From assembly GCA_963920635.1 (NCBI GenBank), contig OY987298.1:38657787-38721786 (forward strand): a stretch of DNA of 64,000 bases, given 5' to 3'. This stretch comes from Pseudeuparius sepicola (taxonomy: Eukaryota > Arthropoda > Insecta > Coleoptera > Anthribidae). A model generated the notes under the pieces. It did not search any database. It was given only the letters and a program-made list of their open reading frames with translations, and was not told where the DNA came from. This document shows positions 21,101 to 29,496 of the stretch, in pieces (the stretch's first letter is position 1; every line of letters starts with the position of its first letter). The position numbers and the translations under genes were made by a program.

Positions 21101-24100
21101 TGATGTTTATGAGCTTTTGTCAGTAGTGTCCTAACTTTTCGTTGCAGGTTGTTGATGTCCGTGTTGGTCCAATTCACTATTCCGAACGAATAGCTGAGTA
21201 CAGAGCACGCATACGTGTTCAGGGCCTTAAACAAATTCCTGCTGTTAAGATCAGTTCGCACTACTTGTCTTACTCTCTTGATGAATTCATTCGTTAAATC
21301 AGTCTTCATTGTTCGATGGTCTATCCTTTGAGCTTGTTTCATCCCGAGATACTTGTATGTATCTCCCTTGCTCATTGCTTCGATCTCCTGGCCGTTCTGC
21401 ATCTCGTGTGCGCTTTGTTCGAGCTTTCCCCGGATGATATTAAGGGTGCGGCACTTGTCCAGTCCAAACAGCATTCCGATGTCCCTGGAGAACTCCTCTA
21501 CAATTTTAAGCATTTGCGTTAGTTGGTTTTTGGTTGCGGCGATCAGTTTTAAATCATCCATATATAATAGGTGATTCAACTTGATCGCTTCTGCGTTGTT
21601 GCTTTTGATAGCGAAGCCATATTTTGTAGAGTTCAACCGATGTGATAGAGGGTTCATCGCCATGCAGAACCACAGTGGACTGAGTGAATCTCCTTGGAAA
21701 ATCCCTCTTCGGATGTTGATTGTGTCGGTCTCGATGTTACTGTCTGCGGTTCTGAGTTGTATCTTAGTGCGCCAGGTTGTCATAACGTGTTCTAAAAAGG
21801 AAACTGTATGATGATCTATTTTATACAGCTTTAAGATACCTGTGAGCCAGTCGTGAGGTACGGAATCAAATGCTTTTTTGTAGTCCACATAAGCCATGTG
21901 GAGGTTTCGTTGCTTGGAATGAGCCTGGTTGCAGATGACAGAGTCTATGATGAGTTGCTCTTTGCATCCCATTGCGCCCTTCGAGCAGCCCTTCTGCTGC
22001 ATTGCAATGATGTTGTTCCGCTCGCAGTGAGCATATATTCGCTGCGTAAGGCAAGATGTGATTATCTTGTAAAGCGTAGGCAAGCAGGTTATTGGGCGGT
22101 ACTTGGCAGGGTTATCCGTATTCCGCTGGTCTTTTGGTAACAGGTAAGTTGCACCCTGTGTAAGAAACAATGGCATTTTCAGAGGATCGAGCAAGACTTC
22201 ATTAATTAAGGTAGTTATTTGTTCATGCGTGCACCACAACTTCTTAATCCAATAATTTTGGAGATGATCTGGACCTGGTGCCTTCCAGTTGTGGGAATTC
22301 TTGATGACATCGGAGACCTCAGCGGTTGTGAATTGCTCGTGTTGCATCTGGCTATAGTTCCGGCCCATCTCGCGTTCTTCGCTGATCCAGCTTGCACTGA
22401 CATTGTATGGACCTGGTGTGGCAAGTTGATTTCTCCAGAAACCGTCGACCTGTTCTCTGCTAGGGTAACTCGCATTTGTGGCATCGGCGCTAGAATTAAA
22501 AGCACGGTAGAAACCCTTTTCTGATCGTTCAAAGAGTTTATTGTCTCGTTTCCTGTTGTTACTAGCCTTGTATCTCCTCAGACGCCCTGCGAAAACAGAA
22601 AGTTTTTGTTTTAATGTGTCAAGACATTGTTGAGCAGTGATGTTCGCGGGGTCATGCCGAGAATGCATTTGGGTGCGGCTCATTACTGCCTGCACCGCCC
22701 TCTGGATCCTTCTAGTTCTAACTCCTCTGATATATTCCGTCACTTGTCCTATGTCTTTACGGAGACTCTCGATCTTCCGATTTAGTCGCATTTCCCATTG
22801 AGCCATTCGTGGTTCTGGTCTTGCACGATTCAACTCTTGGGCCGTTCGGATCTTGGCACCCATTACAGTGATGACTGCCGTTGCGGCACAGTAGATTAAC
22901 ATGTGCATACGTTCTAATGTTGGTGTCACTGAAACATAGCTTGGTAAAATTCTTGTGTTCATAAGATCGAGCACGATCGCAAGTTTCCTGGAAGAATTTA
23001 ATCTTGGTAGCGGTGGCCTGCTAAGTGGGTCTGTGCCTTCGTATCGCAATACTGCCTGTCTCATATGTGTGTCCAAGCCTTCAAAATGTTCTTCGTTAAC
23101 CCGTTCCAGACTCTCGGTTGTTGGTTCTACCGTTTCGGCTTCTAGTTGTTGTCCAGGCTCTTGAAGTTCCCCATTGTTGTTGTTGTCATCTATGTCTATG
23201 TGTTCGCCGTGGATCTCTAGCTCAACTTCCCGTTTGATAGCGTTAAGTCGCGTTTCTGGAATTCGGTTATTTCTTAGAATAGTTCGATACTGATCTGACA
23301 CTCTTTGTTCAGACACTTGCATGTGTGGAAACTCCCTGCAGAACTCGGCATGCAGTTGTTGTCGGTAGCCGATAATCTCTTGTCCTAAGTTTGTCACCCT
23401 GTAGAAAATACGCATAATCGATTCATTCATGGACACAGTCCATTTCATGCGTCGTCGTTGTAATCCCGCCTCTGTGAACGCTGGCTGAAGTTCCCGCGCA
23501 GCACCTTCGGTGGGTGGAACCCTAGTTCTCGTTTGGCTCCCATGTTGTAGATGTTCGTGTTGTTGTTGGGCTGTAGCTGTTTGTGCAACAGGGGCCCGCC
23601 TCATCAGCGCCCTGTCACCGACGTCCCGCTCGCTGTCATGCCCAGCGCCGGCTCCAGACATGCCCTGGCGATCCCCAGGCAGCGGCCCTATGACAATCAT
23701 CCTATCATTCTCCATTCCATAGTTTTCTCCCGTAACGTGGGAGTGACGGCCCTCGGTCGCCTTTTACGACTCGCGGAGCCACGATAGGAGTATTCTAACC
23801 CGCTACCCATACGGGTCAACTAGGATAACGCGGGATCGTTACTCCCGAGGATCTGCCCCTGTCACCGGCCAAACCCCTCCTTGCGTTAACTGGGAAACAC
23901 GGGATCGTTACACCCGAGGATCTGCCCCTCTCACAGGCTAGACCCATCCCTGTGTAACTGGGAGTCGCGGGATTGTCACCCCCGAGGATCAGCCCCCGTC
24001 ACCGGCTAGACCCCTCCCTGCGCAACTGGATATCGCGGGATTGTCACACCCGTAGGTCTGCCCCTGTCACAGGCCAAGCCTCTCCATGCGTAACTGGGAA

Positions 24101-27100
24101 TCGCGGGATCGTTACACCCGTGAATCTGCCCCTCTCACAGGCCAGACTCATCCCTGCGTAACTGGGGAGCGCGGGATTGTCACACCCGTGGATCTGCCTC
24201 TCTCACAAGTCAGATCCTCCCTGCGTATTTATTATTATTATTATCTCGACTTAGCCAAAAGGCATTCGCACTCCCTCTACGGGGAACATTCACTCAGATC
24301 CCGAGTATCCCGGATACCAAAAGGATCTGGCTCGGACGAGACCCTTGCCATGTTATCGGGCCTTAGGTGACATTGATGTTGTTGGATGATCCTGCATTCC
24401 CCATGAATTTCCTGACGGTTCGGGCTGTCGCAAGTAGTACCGCTTTCTGCATGGACCTGTAAAGACTATCAGTTAGACCCAGCTCCTTGATGTTTCTCAG
24501 CAAACTTTTTGGTATAACACCAGTTGTTGACATGATGATTGGAATCGTCTGGACGTTCTCCATTTCCCATTGCCCTCTAATTCGTTCTTCTAAATCTCTG
24601 TACTTCGCGATCTTCTCGACTTGCTTCACACGCAGGTTATTGTTGTTCGGGATGGCCACATCGATCAGAGTTGTCTGCCTAGAAATTTTATCAACTATTA
24701 TAAGGTCCGGTCTGTTATGGGCAACTCGTTGATCTGTCAGAACTGTACGATCCCAGTACATCTTGTAGTTGCTGTTCTCAAGAACAGGCTCAGGTGTGTA
24801 GTTGTAATATGGGACCCTCTCTGCCTGCACAAGCAGCAGCTTTTCCGCCAGTTCCTGGTGCAAGATCTTGGCAACCGAATCGTGTCGCTCCTTATATTCC
24901 GTTGATGCGAACATCTGACATCCTCCTGTTATGTGCTGGATTGTTTCTGAAGTTGGGCACCCGTATCTGCATCTGTCATCCACTACCGATGCATCTCCTA
25001 CAATGAATTTTAGGTAGTTGCGAGTTGGTATAACCTGATCTTGTATGGCCAGTAGAAAGCCTTCCGTCTCGGGGAACATTCGTCCCGAGGTCAGCCAATA
25101 GTTCGACGCTAACTTGTCGACATGTTCCTGGTTAACCTCATTAGGATGCCTCCCGTGCAGCGGCTTCCCCAACCACCTCTGTAGTTTATCGTTGTCGGTT
25201 CGGTGGTGATTTTGACGCTCGTGTTCCGTCAGACGTAGCGGTGTTGAGACGTCTGCTCCGCATATAGCCCTATGTAGTGTGGAGCTGTTGGCCTGCCTGT
25301 AGAAATAATTACGCAGATTTAATATTTGTTGGTCCAATTGCTTGCTGAGATCTGCCAATCCTCTTCCTCCTAGTTGACGTGGCAGAGTTGTTCTTTCTAC
25401 GGCGCTACGGGGATGATGTTTATGAGCTTTTGTCAGTAGTGTCCTAACTTTTCGTTGCAGGTTGTTGATGTCCGTGTTGGTCCAATTCACTATTCCGAAC
25501 GAATAGCTGAGTACAGAGCACGCATACGTGTTCAGGGCCTTAAACAAATTCCTGCTGTTAAGATCAGTTCGCACTACTTGTCTTACTCTCTTGATGAATT
25601 CATTCGTTAAATCAGTCTTCATTGTTCGATGGTCTATCCTTTGAGCTTGTTTCATCCCGAGATACTTGTATGTATCTCCCATGCTCATTGCTTCGATCTC
25701 CTGGCCGTCCTGCATCTCGTGTGCGCCCTGTTCGAGCCTTCCCCGGACAATGTTAAGGGTGCGGCACTTGTCCAGTCCAAACTGCATTCCGATGTCCCTG
25801 GAGAACTCCTCTACAATTTTAAGCATTTGCGTTAGTTGGTTTTTGGTTGCGGCCATCAGTTTTAAATCATCCATATATAATAGGTGATTCAACTTGATCG
25901 CTTCTGCGTTGTTGCTTTTGATAGCGAAGCCGTATTTTGTAGAGTTCAACCGATGTGATAGAGGGTTCATCGCCATGCAGAACCACAGTGGACTGAGTGA
26001 GTCTCCTTGGAAAATCCCTCTTCGGATGTTGATTGTGTCGGTCTCGATGTTACTGTCTGCGGTTCTGAGTTGTATCTTAGTGCGCCAGGTTGTCATAACG
26101 TGTTCTAAAAAGGAAACTGTATGATGATCTATTTTATACAGCTTTAAGATACCTGTGAGCCAGTCGTGAGGTACGGAATCAAATGCTTTTTTGTAGTCCA
26201 CATAAGCCATGTGGAGGTTTCGTTGCTTGGAATGAGCCTGGTTGCAGATGACAGAGTCTATGATGAGTTGCTCTTTGCATCCCATTGCGCCCTTCGAGCA
26301 GCCCTTCTGCTGCATTGCAATGATGTTGTTCCGCTCGCAGTGAGCATATATTCGCTGCGTAAGGCAAGATGTGATTATCTTGTACAGCGTAGGCAAGCAG
26401 GTTATTGGGCGGTACTTGGCAGGGTTATCCATATTCCGCTGGTCTTTTGGTAACAGGTAGGTTGCACCCTGTGTAAGAAACAATGGCATTTTCAGAGGAT
26501 CGAGCAAGACTTCATTAATTAAGGTAGTTATCTGTTCATGCGTGCACCACAACTTCTTAATCCAATAATTTTGGAGATGATCTGGACCTGGTGCTTTCCA
26601 GTTGTGGGAATTCTTGATGACATCGGAGACCTCAGCGGTTGTGAATTGCTCATGTTGCATCTGGCTATAGTTCCGGCCCATCTCGCGTTCTTCGCTGATC
26701 CAGCTTGCACTGACATTGTATGGACCTGGTGTGGCAAGTTGATTTCTCCAGAAACCGTCGACCTGTTCTCTGCTAGGGTAACTCGCATTTGTGGCATCGG
26801 CGATAGAATTAAAAGCACGGTAGAAACCCTTTTCTGATCGTTCAAAGAGTTTGTTGTCTCGTTTCCTGTTGTTACTAGCCTTGTATCTCCTCAGACGCCC
26901 TGCGAAAACAGAAAGTTTTTGTTTTAATGTGTCAAGACATTGTTGAGCAGTGATGTTCGCGGGGTCATGCCGAGAATGCATTTGGGTGCGGCTCATTATT
27001 GCCTGCACCGCCCTCTGGATCCTTCTAGTTCTAACTCCTCTGATATATTCCGTCACTTGTCCTATGTCTTTACGGAGACTCTCGATCTTCCGATTTAGTC

Positions 27101-27288
27101 GCATTTCCCATTGAGCCATTCGTGGTTCTGGTCTTGCACGATTCAACTCTTGGGCCGTTCGGATCTTGGCACCCATTACAGTGGTGACTGCCGTTGCGGC
27201 ACAGTAGATTAACATGTGCATACGTTCTAATGTTGGTGTCACTGAAACATAGTTTGGGAAAATTCGTGTGTTCATAAGATCGAGCACG

Positions 27289-27321
<33 letters not shown>

Positions 27322-27338
27322 TTATATATATATATATA

Positions 27339-27385
<47 letters not shown>

Positions 27386-27755
27386 GCTTTCTTATCACAG
27401 ACACACGCTTCTGCGAACTCTGGGTTGACAAGACCCCAGGGGCCATACACTGGTCCATATACAAACGTTTCTGTAAGTTAACACGTAAAAATCACTATTC
27501 AAATATTATTATCGACTTATTATTATTGTTATTATTATTGCTTCCTTCTCACAGCCCCACGCTGCTGCTGCACATACCCCAGTGCCTCAACCGCGCCGCA
27601 GTCCCAGCGGAGATTCGGTGGTGTCACAATCCGCTTCCTCTAAAAGGAAGAGGAATGAGGGTGATGTGACAGACGCACCATCACCGAAGAGGATAGGGGG
27701 AGGTCCCGGGGGGAAAAATATATCCTTATTAGAGACTTTGAAAGGATTGGTAATT

Positions 27756-27790
<35 letters not shown>

Positions 27791-28261
27791 TATATTATTA
27801 TTATTATTATTTTTAATAATGTTTCCTTCTCACAGCTACAGGAACAATCTGAAAGCGATTCAGTGGGGTCACAATCACCCCAACCCTCAGTGGGGTCACA
27901 ATCGCCCCAACCCGAGGCTTCTTCGAGAGATGCGGGCTGTTCAGTGGGGCCACAATCGTCCCAACCCGCGGCTTCTTCAAGGGACGCGGGCGTGACGATA
28001 AACCCCGAAAGTTCCGCAGCTCTCGGAAGGAGTGCTAGGGTCGAAGAGGGACTAAATGAGATGCATGCGGGACTAGACCGAAAAATTGGGGCTCTTGAAG
28101 CGCAACTTGGAGACACTAATAGGGTGATTAGAAGTTTAGACGATGAAATAGCAAAATTACTACGAAGAAAACAACGAGAGGTGAACAGTGAAGAGTTACT
28201 AAAAAGAGATATTAATGACTTTAAAAATATAAAAAGACAATTGTCCATTTGGTATTCTTAG
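12279..28261 (+). CDS. Eight-exon coiled-coil Polinton gene (about 356 aa), possible virion stalk protein
   Basis: Exons proposed from GTAAGT (GTAATT once) donors and AG acceptors: 12279-12314, 14546-14611, 14669-14740, 14797-14883, 14937-15053, 27401-27472, 27555-27749, 27836-28261. Every exon length is a multiple of three, so all introns are phase 0 and the frame stays open to the TAG at 28259-28261. Product: short N-terminus (MSRFFSNNALVA), GPY-rich spacer from exons 5 and 6 (paralogous exons), a basic NLS-like segment in exon 7 (KRKR...SPKR), a VGSQSPQP repeat and a coiled coil in exon 8. A three-exon gene in Polinton B (40299-41414) has the same plan. Intron 5 holds four retrotransposons. 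Start could also be ATG 12276. Function is inferred from architecture only. Confidence 0.75.
12315..14545. other. Intron 1 of the eight-exon gene, filled with repeats
   Basis: Two ~440-bp direct copies (about 12522-12960 and 12961-13390) share GATTCATG, GAAATTTATAGC and CTCGCAAAATTACAACG. A ~78-bp inverted pair (13207-13283 and 13638-13716) brackets a 340-bp open frame. Three or four ~85-bp units with AAAATAATATCATT(A/G)AGTATATT occupy 13907-14200. No conserved gene recognised. Confidence 0.6.
13280..13621 (+). CDS. Unrecognised open frame inside a foldback repeat
   Basis: About 100 codons with mixed composition, including LYGKLTHKHAADALKN, more protein-like than its AT-rich surroundings. 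It lies exactly between the inverted repeats 13207-13283 and 13638-13716, so it may be the remains of a gene carried by a small transposon. The first usable ATG may be 13379 rather than 13280. No family recognised; it may be a chance ORF. Confidence 0.25.
   Translation: MDCYFFNKHVKNHLFHGPLLDYSFKTFYSLFVEKCFLFYKLGGHCSKFERDVFCLELSVESFKKSVGVKALYGKLTHKHAADALKNPVLLFNNALRCYLPYLAFCSFIIKKKS
15198..15603 (-). mobile_element. R4/Dong-type retrotransposon copy 1, 3' fragment
   Basis: Only the last ~400 bp of the element are present: the 3' UTR and the C-terminal ~88 codons of the polyprotein (frame 15316-15582). It is flanked on both sides by TTA microsatellite, as expected for 5'-truncated insertion of a TTA-targeting element. 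It lies in intron 5 of the eight-exon gene. Confidence 0.85.
15741..19406 (-). CDS. R4/Dong-type polyprotein: reverse transcriptase plus restriction-like endonuclease (copy 2)
   Basis: 1221 aa, starting at ATG 19406. The N-terminal ~450 residues have no clear zinc finger. The reverse transcriptase follows with KAPGPDHL, YRPITCLPTLYKI, AYVDYKKAFDSV, GIFQGDSLSPLWF and YMDDLKL (~residue 719). A C-x3-C...H...C knuckle (CRYGCPTSETIQHITGGC, ~1020) precedes a PD-(D/E)XK-type endonuclease with RPDLIIVD (~1107) and LIDVAIP. This order is the mark of endonuclease-at-C-terminus non-LTR elements. It nicks the target and primes reverse transcription there. The frame is intact, so the copy may be active or very recently so. 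Confidence 0.92.
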   Translation of the reverse strand: MENDRMIVIGPLPGDRQGMSGAGAGHDSERDVGDRALMRRAPVAQTATAQQQHEHLQHGSQTRTRVPPTEGAARELQPAFTEAGLQRRRMKWTVSMNESIMRIFYRVTNLGQEIIGYRQQLHAEFCREFPHMQVSEQRVSDQYRTILRNNRIPETRLNAIKREVELEIHGEHIDIDDNNNNGELQEPGQQLEAETVEPTTESLERVNEEHFEGLDTHMRQAVLRYEGTDPLSRPPLPRLNSSRKLAIVLDLMNTRILPSYVSVTPTLERMHMLIYCAATAVITVMGAKIRTAQELNRARPEPRMAQWEMRLNRKIESLRKDIGQVTEYIRGVRTRRIQRAVQAVMSRTQMHSRHDPANITAQQCLDTLKQKLSVFAGRLRRYKASNNRKRDNKLFERSEKGFYRAFNSSADATNASYPSREQVDGFWRNQLATPGPYNVSASWISEEREMGRNYSQMQHEQFTTAEVSDVIKNSHNWKAPGPDHLQNYWIKKLWCTHEQITTLINEVLLDPLKMPLFLTQGATYLLPKDQRNTDNPAKYRPITCLPTLYKIITSCLTQRIYAHCERNNIIAMQQKGCSKGAMGCKEQLIIDSVICNQAHSKQRNLHMAYVDYKKAFDSVPHDWLTGILKLYKIDHHTVSFLEHVMTTWRTKIQLRTADSNIETDTINIRRGIFQGDSLSPLWFCMAMNPLSHRLNSTKYGFAIKSNNAEAIKLNHLLYMDDLKLIAATKNQLTQMLKIVEEFSRDIGMLFGLDKCRTLNIIRGKLEQSAHEMQDGQEIEAMSKGDTYKYLGMKQAQRIDHRTMKTDLTNEFIKRVRQVVRTDLNSRNLFKALNTYACSVLSYSFGIVNWTNTDINNLQRKVRTLLTKAHKHHPRSAVERTTLPRQLGGRGLADLSKQLDQQILNLRNYFYRQANSSTLHRAICGADVSTPLRLTEHERQNHHRTDNDKLQRWLGKPLHGRHPNEVNQEHVDKLASNYWLTSGRMFPETEGFLLAIQDQVIPTRNYLKFIVGDASVVDDRCRYGCPTSETIQHITGGCQMFASTEYKERHDSVAKILHRELAEKLLLVQTERVPYYNYTPEPVLENSNYKMYWDRTVLTDQRVAHNRPDLIIVDKISRKTTLIDVAIPNNNNLRVKQVEKIAKYRDLEERIRRQWEMENVQTIPIIMSTTGVIPKSLLRNIKELNLTDSLYRSMQKAVLLATARTVRKFMGNAGSSKNINVT
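19519..19915 (-). repeat. 5' UTR tandem repeats of retrotransposon copy 2, ~68-bp unit x 6
   Basis: GCGGGAT(C/T)GT(T/C)AC recurs at about 19520, 19590, 19658, 19726, 19794 and 19862, each followed by GATCTGCCCCT-like sequence. They may act as a promoter or internal initiation region, as tandem 5' repeats do in some non-LTR elements. Confidence 0.8.
20050..23715 (-). CDS. R4/Dong-type polyprotein (copy 3)
   Basis: 1221 aa and intact. It differs from the copy 2 protein at only a few positions that I can see, for example MQNGQ for MQDGQ and LLMQTER for LLVQTER. All reverse transcriptase and endonuclease motifs listed for copy 2 are kept. Confidence 0.92.
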   Translation of the reverse strand: MENDRMIVIGPLPGDRQGMSGAGAGHDSERDVGDRALMRRAPVAQTATAQQQHEHLQHGSQTRTRVPPTEGAARELQPAFTEAGLQRRRMKWTVSMNESIMRIFYRVTNLGQEIIGYRQQLHAEFCREFPHMQVSEQRVSDQYRTILRNNRIPETRLNAIKREVELEIHGEHIDIDDNNNNGELQEPGQQLEAETVEPTTESLERVNEEHFEGLDTHMRQAVLRYEGTDPLSRPPLPRLNSSRKLAIVLDLMNTRILPSYVSVTPTLERMHMLIYCAATAVITVMGAKIRTAQELNRARPEPRMAQWEMRLNRKIESLRKDIGQVTEYIRGVRTRRIQRAVQAVMSRTQMHSRHDPANITAQQCLDTLKQKLSVFAGRLRRYKASNNRKRDNKLFERSEKGFYRAFNSSADATNASYPSREQVDGFWRNQLATPGPYNVSASWISEEREMGRNYSQMQHEQFTTAEVSDVIKNSHNWKAPGPDHLQNYWIKKLWCTHEQITTLINEVLLDPLKMPLFLTQGATYLLPKDQRNTDNPAKYRPITCLPTLYKIITSCLTQRIYAHCERNNIIAMQQKGCSKGAMGCKEQLIIDSVICNQAHSKQRNLHMAYVDYKKAFDSVPHDWLTGILKLYKIDHHTVSFLEHVMTTWRTKIQLRTADSNIETDTINIRRGIFQGDSLSPLWFCMAMNPLSHRLNSTKYGFAIKSNNAEAIKLNHLLYMDDLKLIAATKNQLTQMLKIVEEFSRDIGMLFGLDKCRTLNIIRGKLEQSAHEMQNGQEIEAMSKGDTYKYLGMKQAQRIDHRTMKTDLTNEFIKRVRQVVRTDLNSRNLFKALNTYACSVLSYSFGIVNWTNTDINNLQRKVRTLLTKAHKHHPRSAVERTTLPRQLGGRGLADLSKQLDQQILNLRNYFYRQANSSTLHRAICGADVSTPLRLTEHERQNHHRTDNDKLQRWLGKPLHGRHPNEVNQEHVDKLASNYWLTSGRMFPETEGFLLAIQDQVIPTRNYLKFIVGDASVVDDRCRYGCPTSETIQHITGGCQMFASTEYKERHDSVAKILHRELAEKLLLMQTERVPYYNYTPEPVLENSNYKMYWDRTVLTDQRVAHNRPDLIIVDKISRKTTLIDVAIPNNNNLRVKQVEKIAKYRDLEERIRRQWEMENVQTIPIIMSTTGVIPKSLLRNIKELNLTDSLYRSMQKAVLLATARTVRKFMGNAGSSKNINVT
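23829..24225 (-). repeat. 5' UTR tandem repeats of retrotransposon copy 3
   Basis: Same six ~68-bp units as in copy 2, at an offset of 4309 bp. Confidence 0.8.
24244..27290 (-). mobile_element. R4/Dong-type retrotransposon copy 4, 5'-truncated
   Basis: The 3' end is intact but the element stops abruptly at 27290 within the polyprotein N-terminal region, directly joined to TTA microsatellite (27290-27385, with a TATATA stretch inside). It is somewhat more diverged than copies 2 and 3, so it is an older or separate insertion. Confidence 0.88.
24363..27290 (-). pseudogene. R4/Dong-type polyprotein, N-terminally truncated (copy 4)
   Basis: About 974 codons remain open, covering the reverse transcriptase, CCHC knuckle and endonuclease. 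Roughly the first 245 codons and the 5' UTR are missing, so there is no native start codon. It shows several substitutions relative to copies 2 and 3 (for example GLTDSLYRS for NLTDSLYRS). Confidence 0.88.
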
Positions 28262-28415
28262 TCTTTAAAATTTACAAGTTTTTGGGCTATTGTCGCATGT
28301 AATTCTTCATCCAATCCTTATATATTATATACAGGGTACTTGTACACATATATAAGGATTGGTTAAAGGATTACATGCAACAATAGATCAAAAACTTGCG
28401 AATGCTAAAGCTTAA
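28262..28415. pseudogene. Two short fragments of the coiled-coil exon, one in each orientation
   Basis: Minus-strand 28262-28325 can be read as ELHATIAQKL and plus-strand 28363-28415 as LHATIDQKLANAKA. Both match the start of the reversed exon copy at 28412-28618. An inverted repeat (AATCCTTATAT...ATATAAGGATT) with TACAGGGTAC in the middle lies between them. Confidence 0.55.
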
Positions 28416-28618
28416 GTATGTCGGGTCAATAATCTTTTTATGTCTTCAAGGTCATTGTAGTCTTTTTGTAATACCGCACCCATATATTCCTCACGTTGTT
28501 TACTTCTTTTTAACTCTACTATTTCGGCATCTATACATCTCACCACCCTAGCATTTTCATCAAGTTTTGCTTCAATATTCGCAAGTTTTTGTTCTATTGT
28601 TGCATGTAATCCTTCAAC
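28412..28618 (-). pseudogene. Inverted, diverged copy of the C-terminal coiled-coil exon
   Basis: On the minus strand 68 codons are open to a TAA at 28412-28414. The pattern (LHATIEQKLANIEAKL, N.RVVR.IDAEI..L.R.KQRE, L..D.ND...IKR.L) parallels the end of exon 8 of the eight-exon gene (LDRKI.ALEAQL, N.VIRSLDDEI..LLRRKQRE, L.RDINDFKNIKRQL). It has no ATG or obvious acceptor at the right place, yet no internal stop. It could be an alternative exon turned out of register by inversion, or decaying debris. Confidence 0.6.
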
Positions 28619-28632
28619 CTTATATATTATAT

Positions 28633-28921
28633 ACAGGGTGTTTACTTTATCTTGTACACTATAGGGATCTTTAAAACCGTATTAAACCGTATTAATTTTT
28701 GATGTAATCAGTGGACATGTTCAAAACATAAGAGTATAAATTTCGTAATGTTGCTTAAAATATTTTCGAAATCTTCAGTTTTCAAAACGTGGTGAGCTAT
28801 CTCTTTCTTTTCAGATCCCTGAAGCTCATAAAAAGCGCAGCTTTTTCCTAATTTAACCAACTCTGTATCCCTAACGGTTTCAAAGATGCCTATAGTCTAC
28901 AAAGTAAAGTAAACACCCTGT
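28633..28921. mobile_element. MITE of about 289 bp with ACAGGGTGTTTACTTT ends
   Basis: Inverted ends ACAGGGTGTTTACTTTA and TAAAGTAAACACCCTGT inside a TA-rich target. Non-coding. Confidence 0.75.
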
Positions 28922-29210
28922 ATATGATATATATTATATAAAATGTATATATTTAGATATAAGTGTGATTTAGGTTTTGTATATAAGTGTATATAATAGG
29001 AATAAGTATTTTTTTTAATTGAACATAATGTATATATTTCTCTGTATATACTTCTCTGTATATATTTCTCTGTATATATTTCTCTGTACATATCTCTGTA
29101 ACTATTTTTAGTTTAATATAAAGCGTATATATTTTTCCGTTTTAATTTTATGCTAAAAATACCTATTTATCTGACAAGAATAAAATATTCCATATACAAC
29201 AATGGTTGTA
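28922..29210. repeat. TATATA / TATTTCTCTGTA low-complexity region
   Basis: TCTCTGTATATA(T/C)T recurs four to five times at about 29037-29100. Open frames here are simple-sequence artefacts. No gene supported. Confidence 0.6.
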
Positions 29211-29310
29211 GGAAACAAATATAAAAGCAGTTATACTGTCTGGCTTATCGTCGAGTTAAGGATTTTGTACAACATTCGGGCGACAGAAAACGACATAATA
29301 GCACTAGTGC

Positions 29311-29496
29311 ATGTCAACAGTAAAATTTGAAACATCTCGTTTAATTATGAATACAATAATTGTGAGTTACTTTAAATACATAGTAAAGATAATGAGGAGA
29401 GGATTATTGGGGAAAGAAAAACACACTTCATATTTTCAGATTTTATTTCTTTACGAGAAATTTTGTTTCTCTAGTAAAAACATCAAACAAAGATGA
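29311..29496 (+). CDS. Possible small basic protein, 61 aa
   Basis: An ATG-initiated frame about 95 bases downstream of a good TATA box (AATATAAAAGCAG, 29218-29230). The sequence has a hydrophobic stretch (IIVSYFKYIVKI) and a basic segment (MRRGLLGKEK). Its 3' end overlaps the protease gene on the other strand. No homologue recognised; it could be a chance ORF. Confidence 0.3.
   Translation: MSTVKFETSRLIMNTIIVSYFKYIVKIMRRGLLGKEKHTSYFQILFLYEKFCFSSKNIKQR

Larger units (their letters stand above)
19932..24228 (-). mobile_element. R4/Dong-type retrotransposon copy 3, full length
   Basis: Nearly identical to copy 2 at a constant offset of 4309 bp, including the 5' tandem repeats (about 23829-24225). 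Separated from copies 2 and 4 by short TTA tracts. The near-identity suggests very recent duplication, either by retrotransposition into the same microsatellite or by unequal exchange. Confidence 0.9.

Noticed and set aside
27268..27669. Poly-isoleucine/tyrosine frame over the TTA tract
   Set aside because: Microsatellite translation crossing true introns and exons 6-7; the splice model explains the region better.
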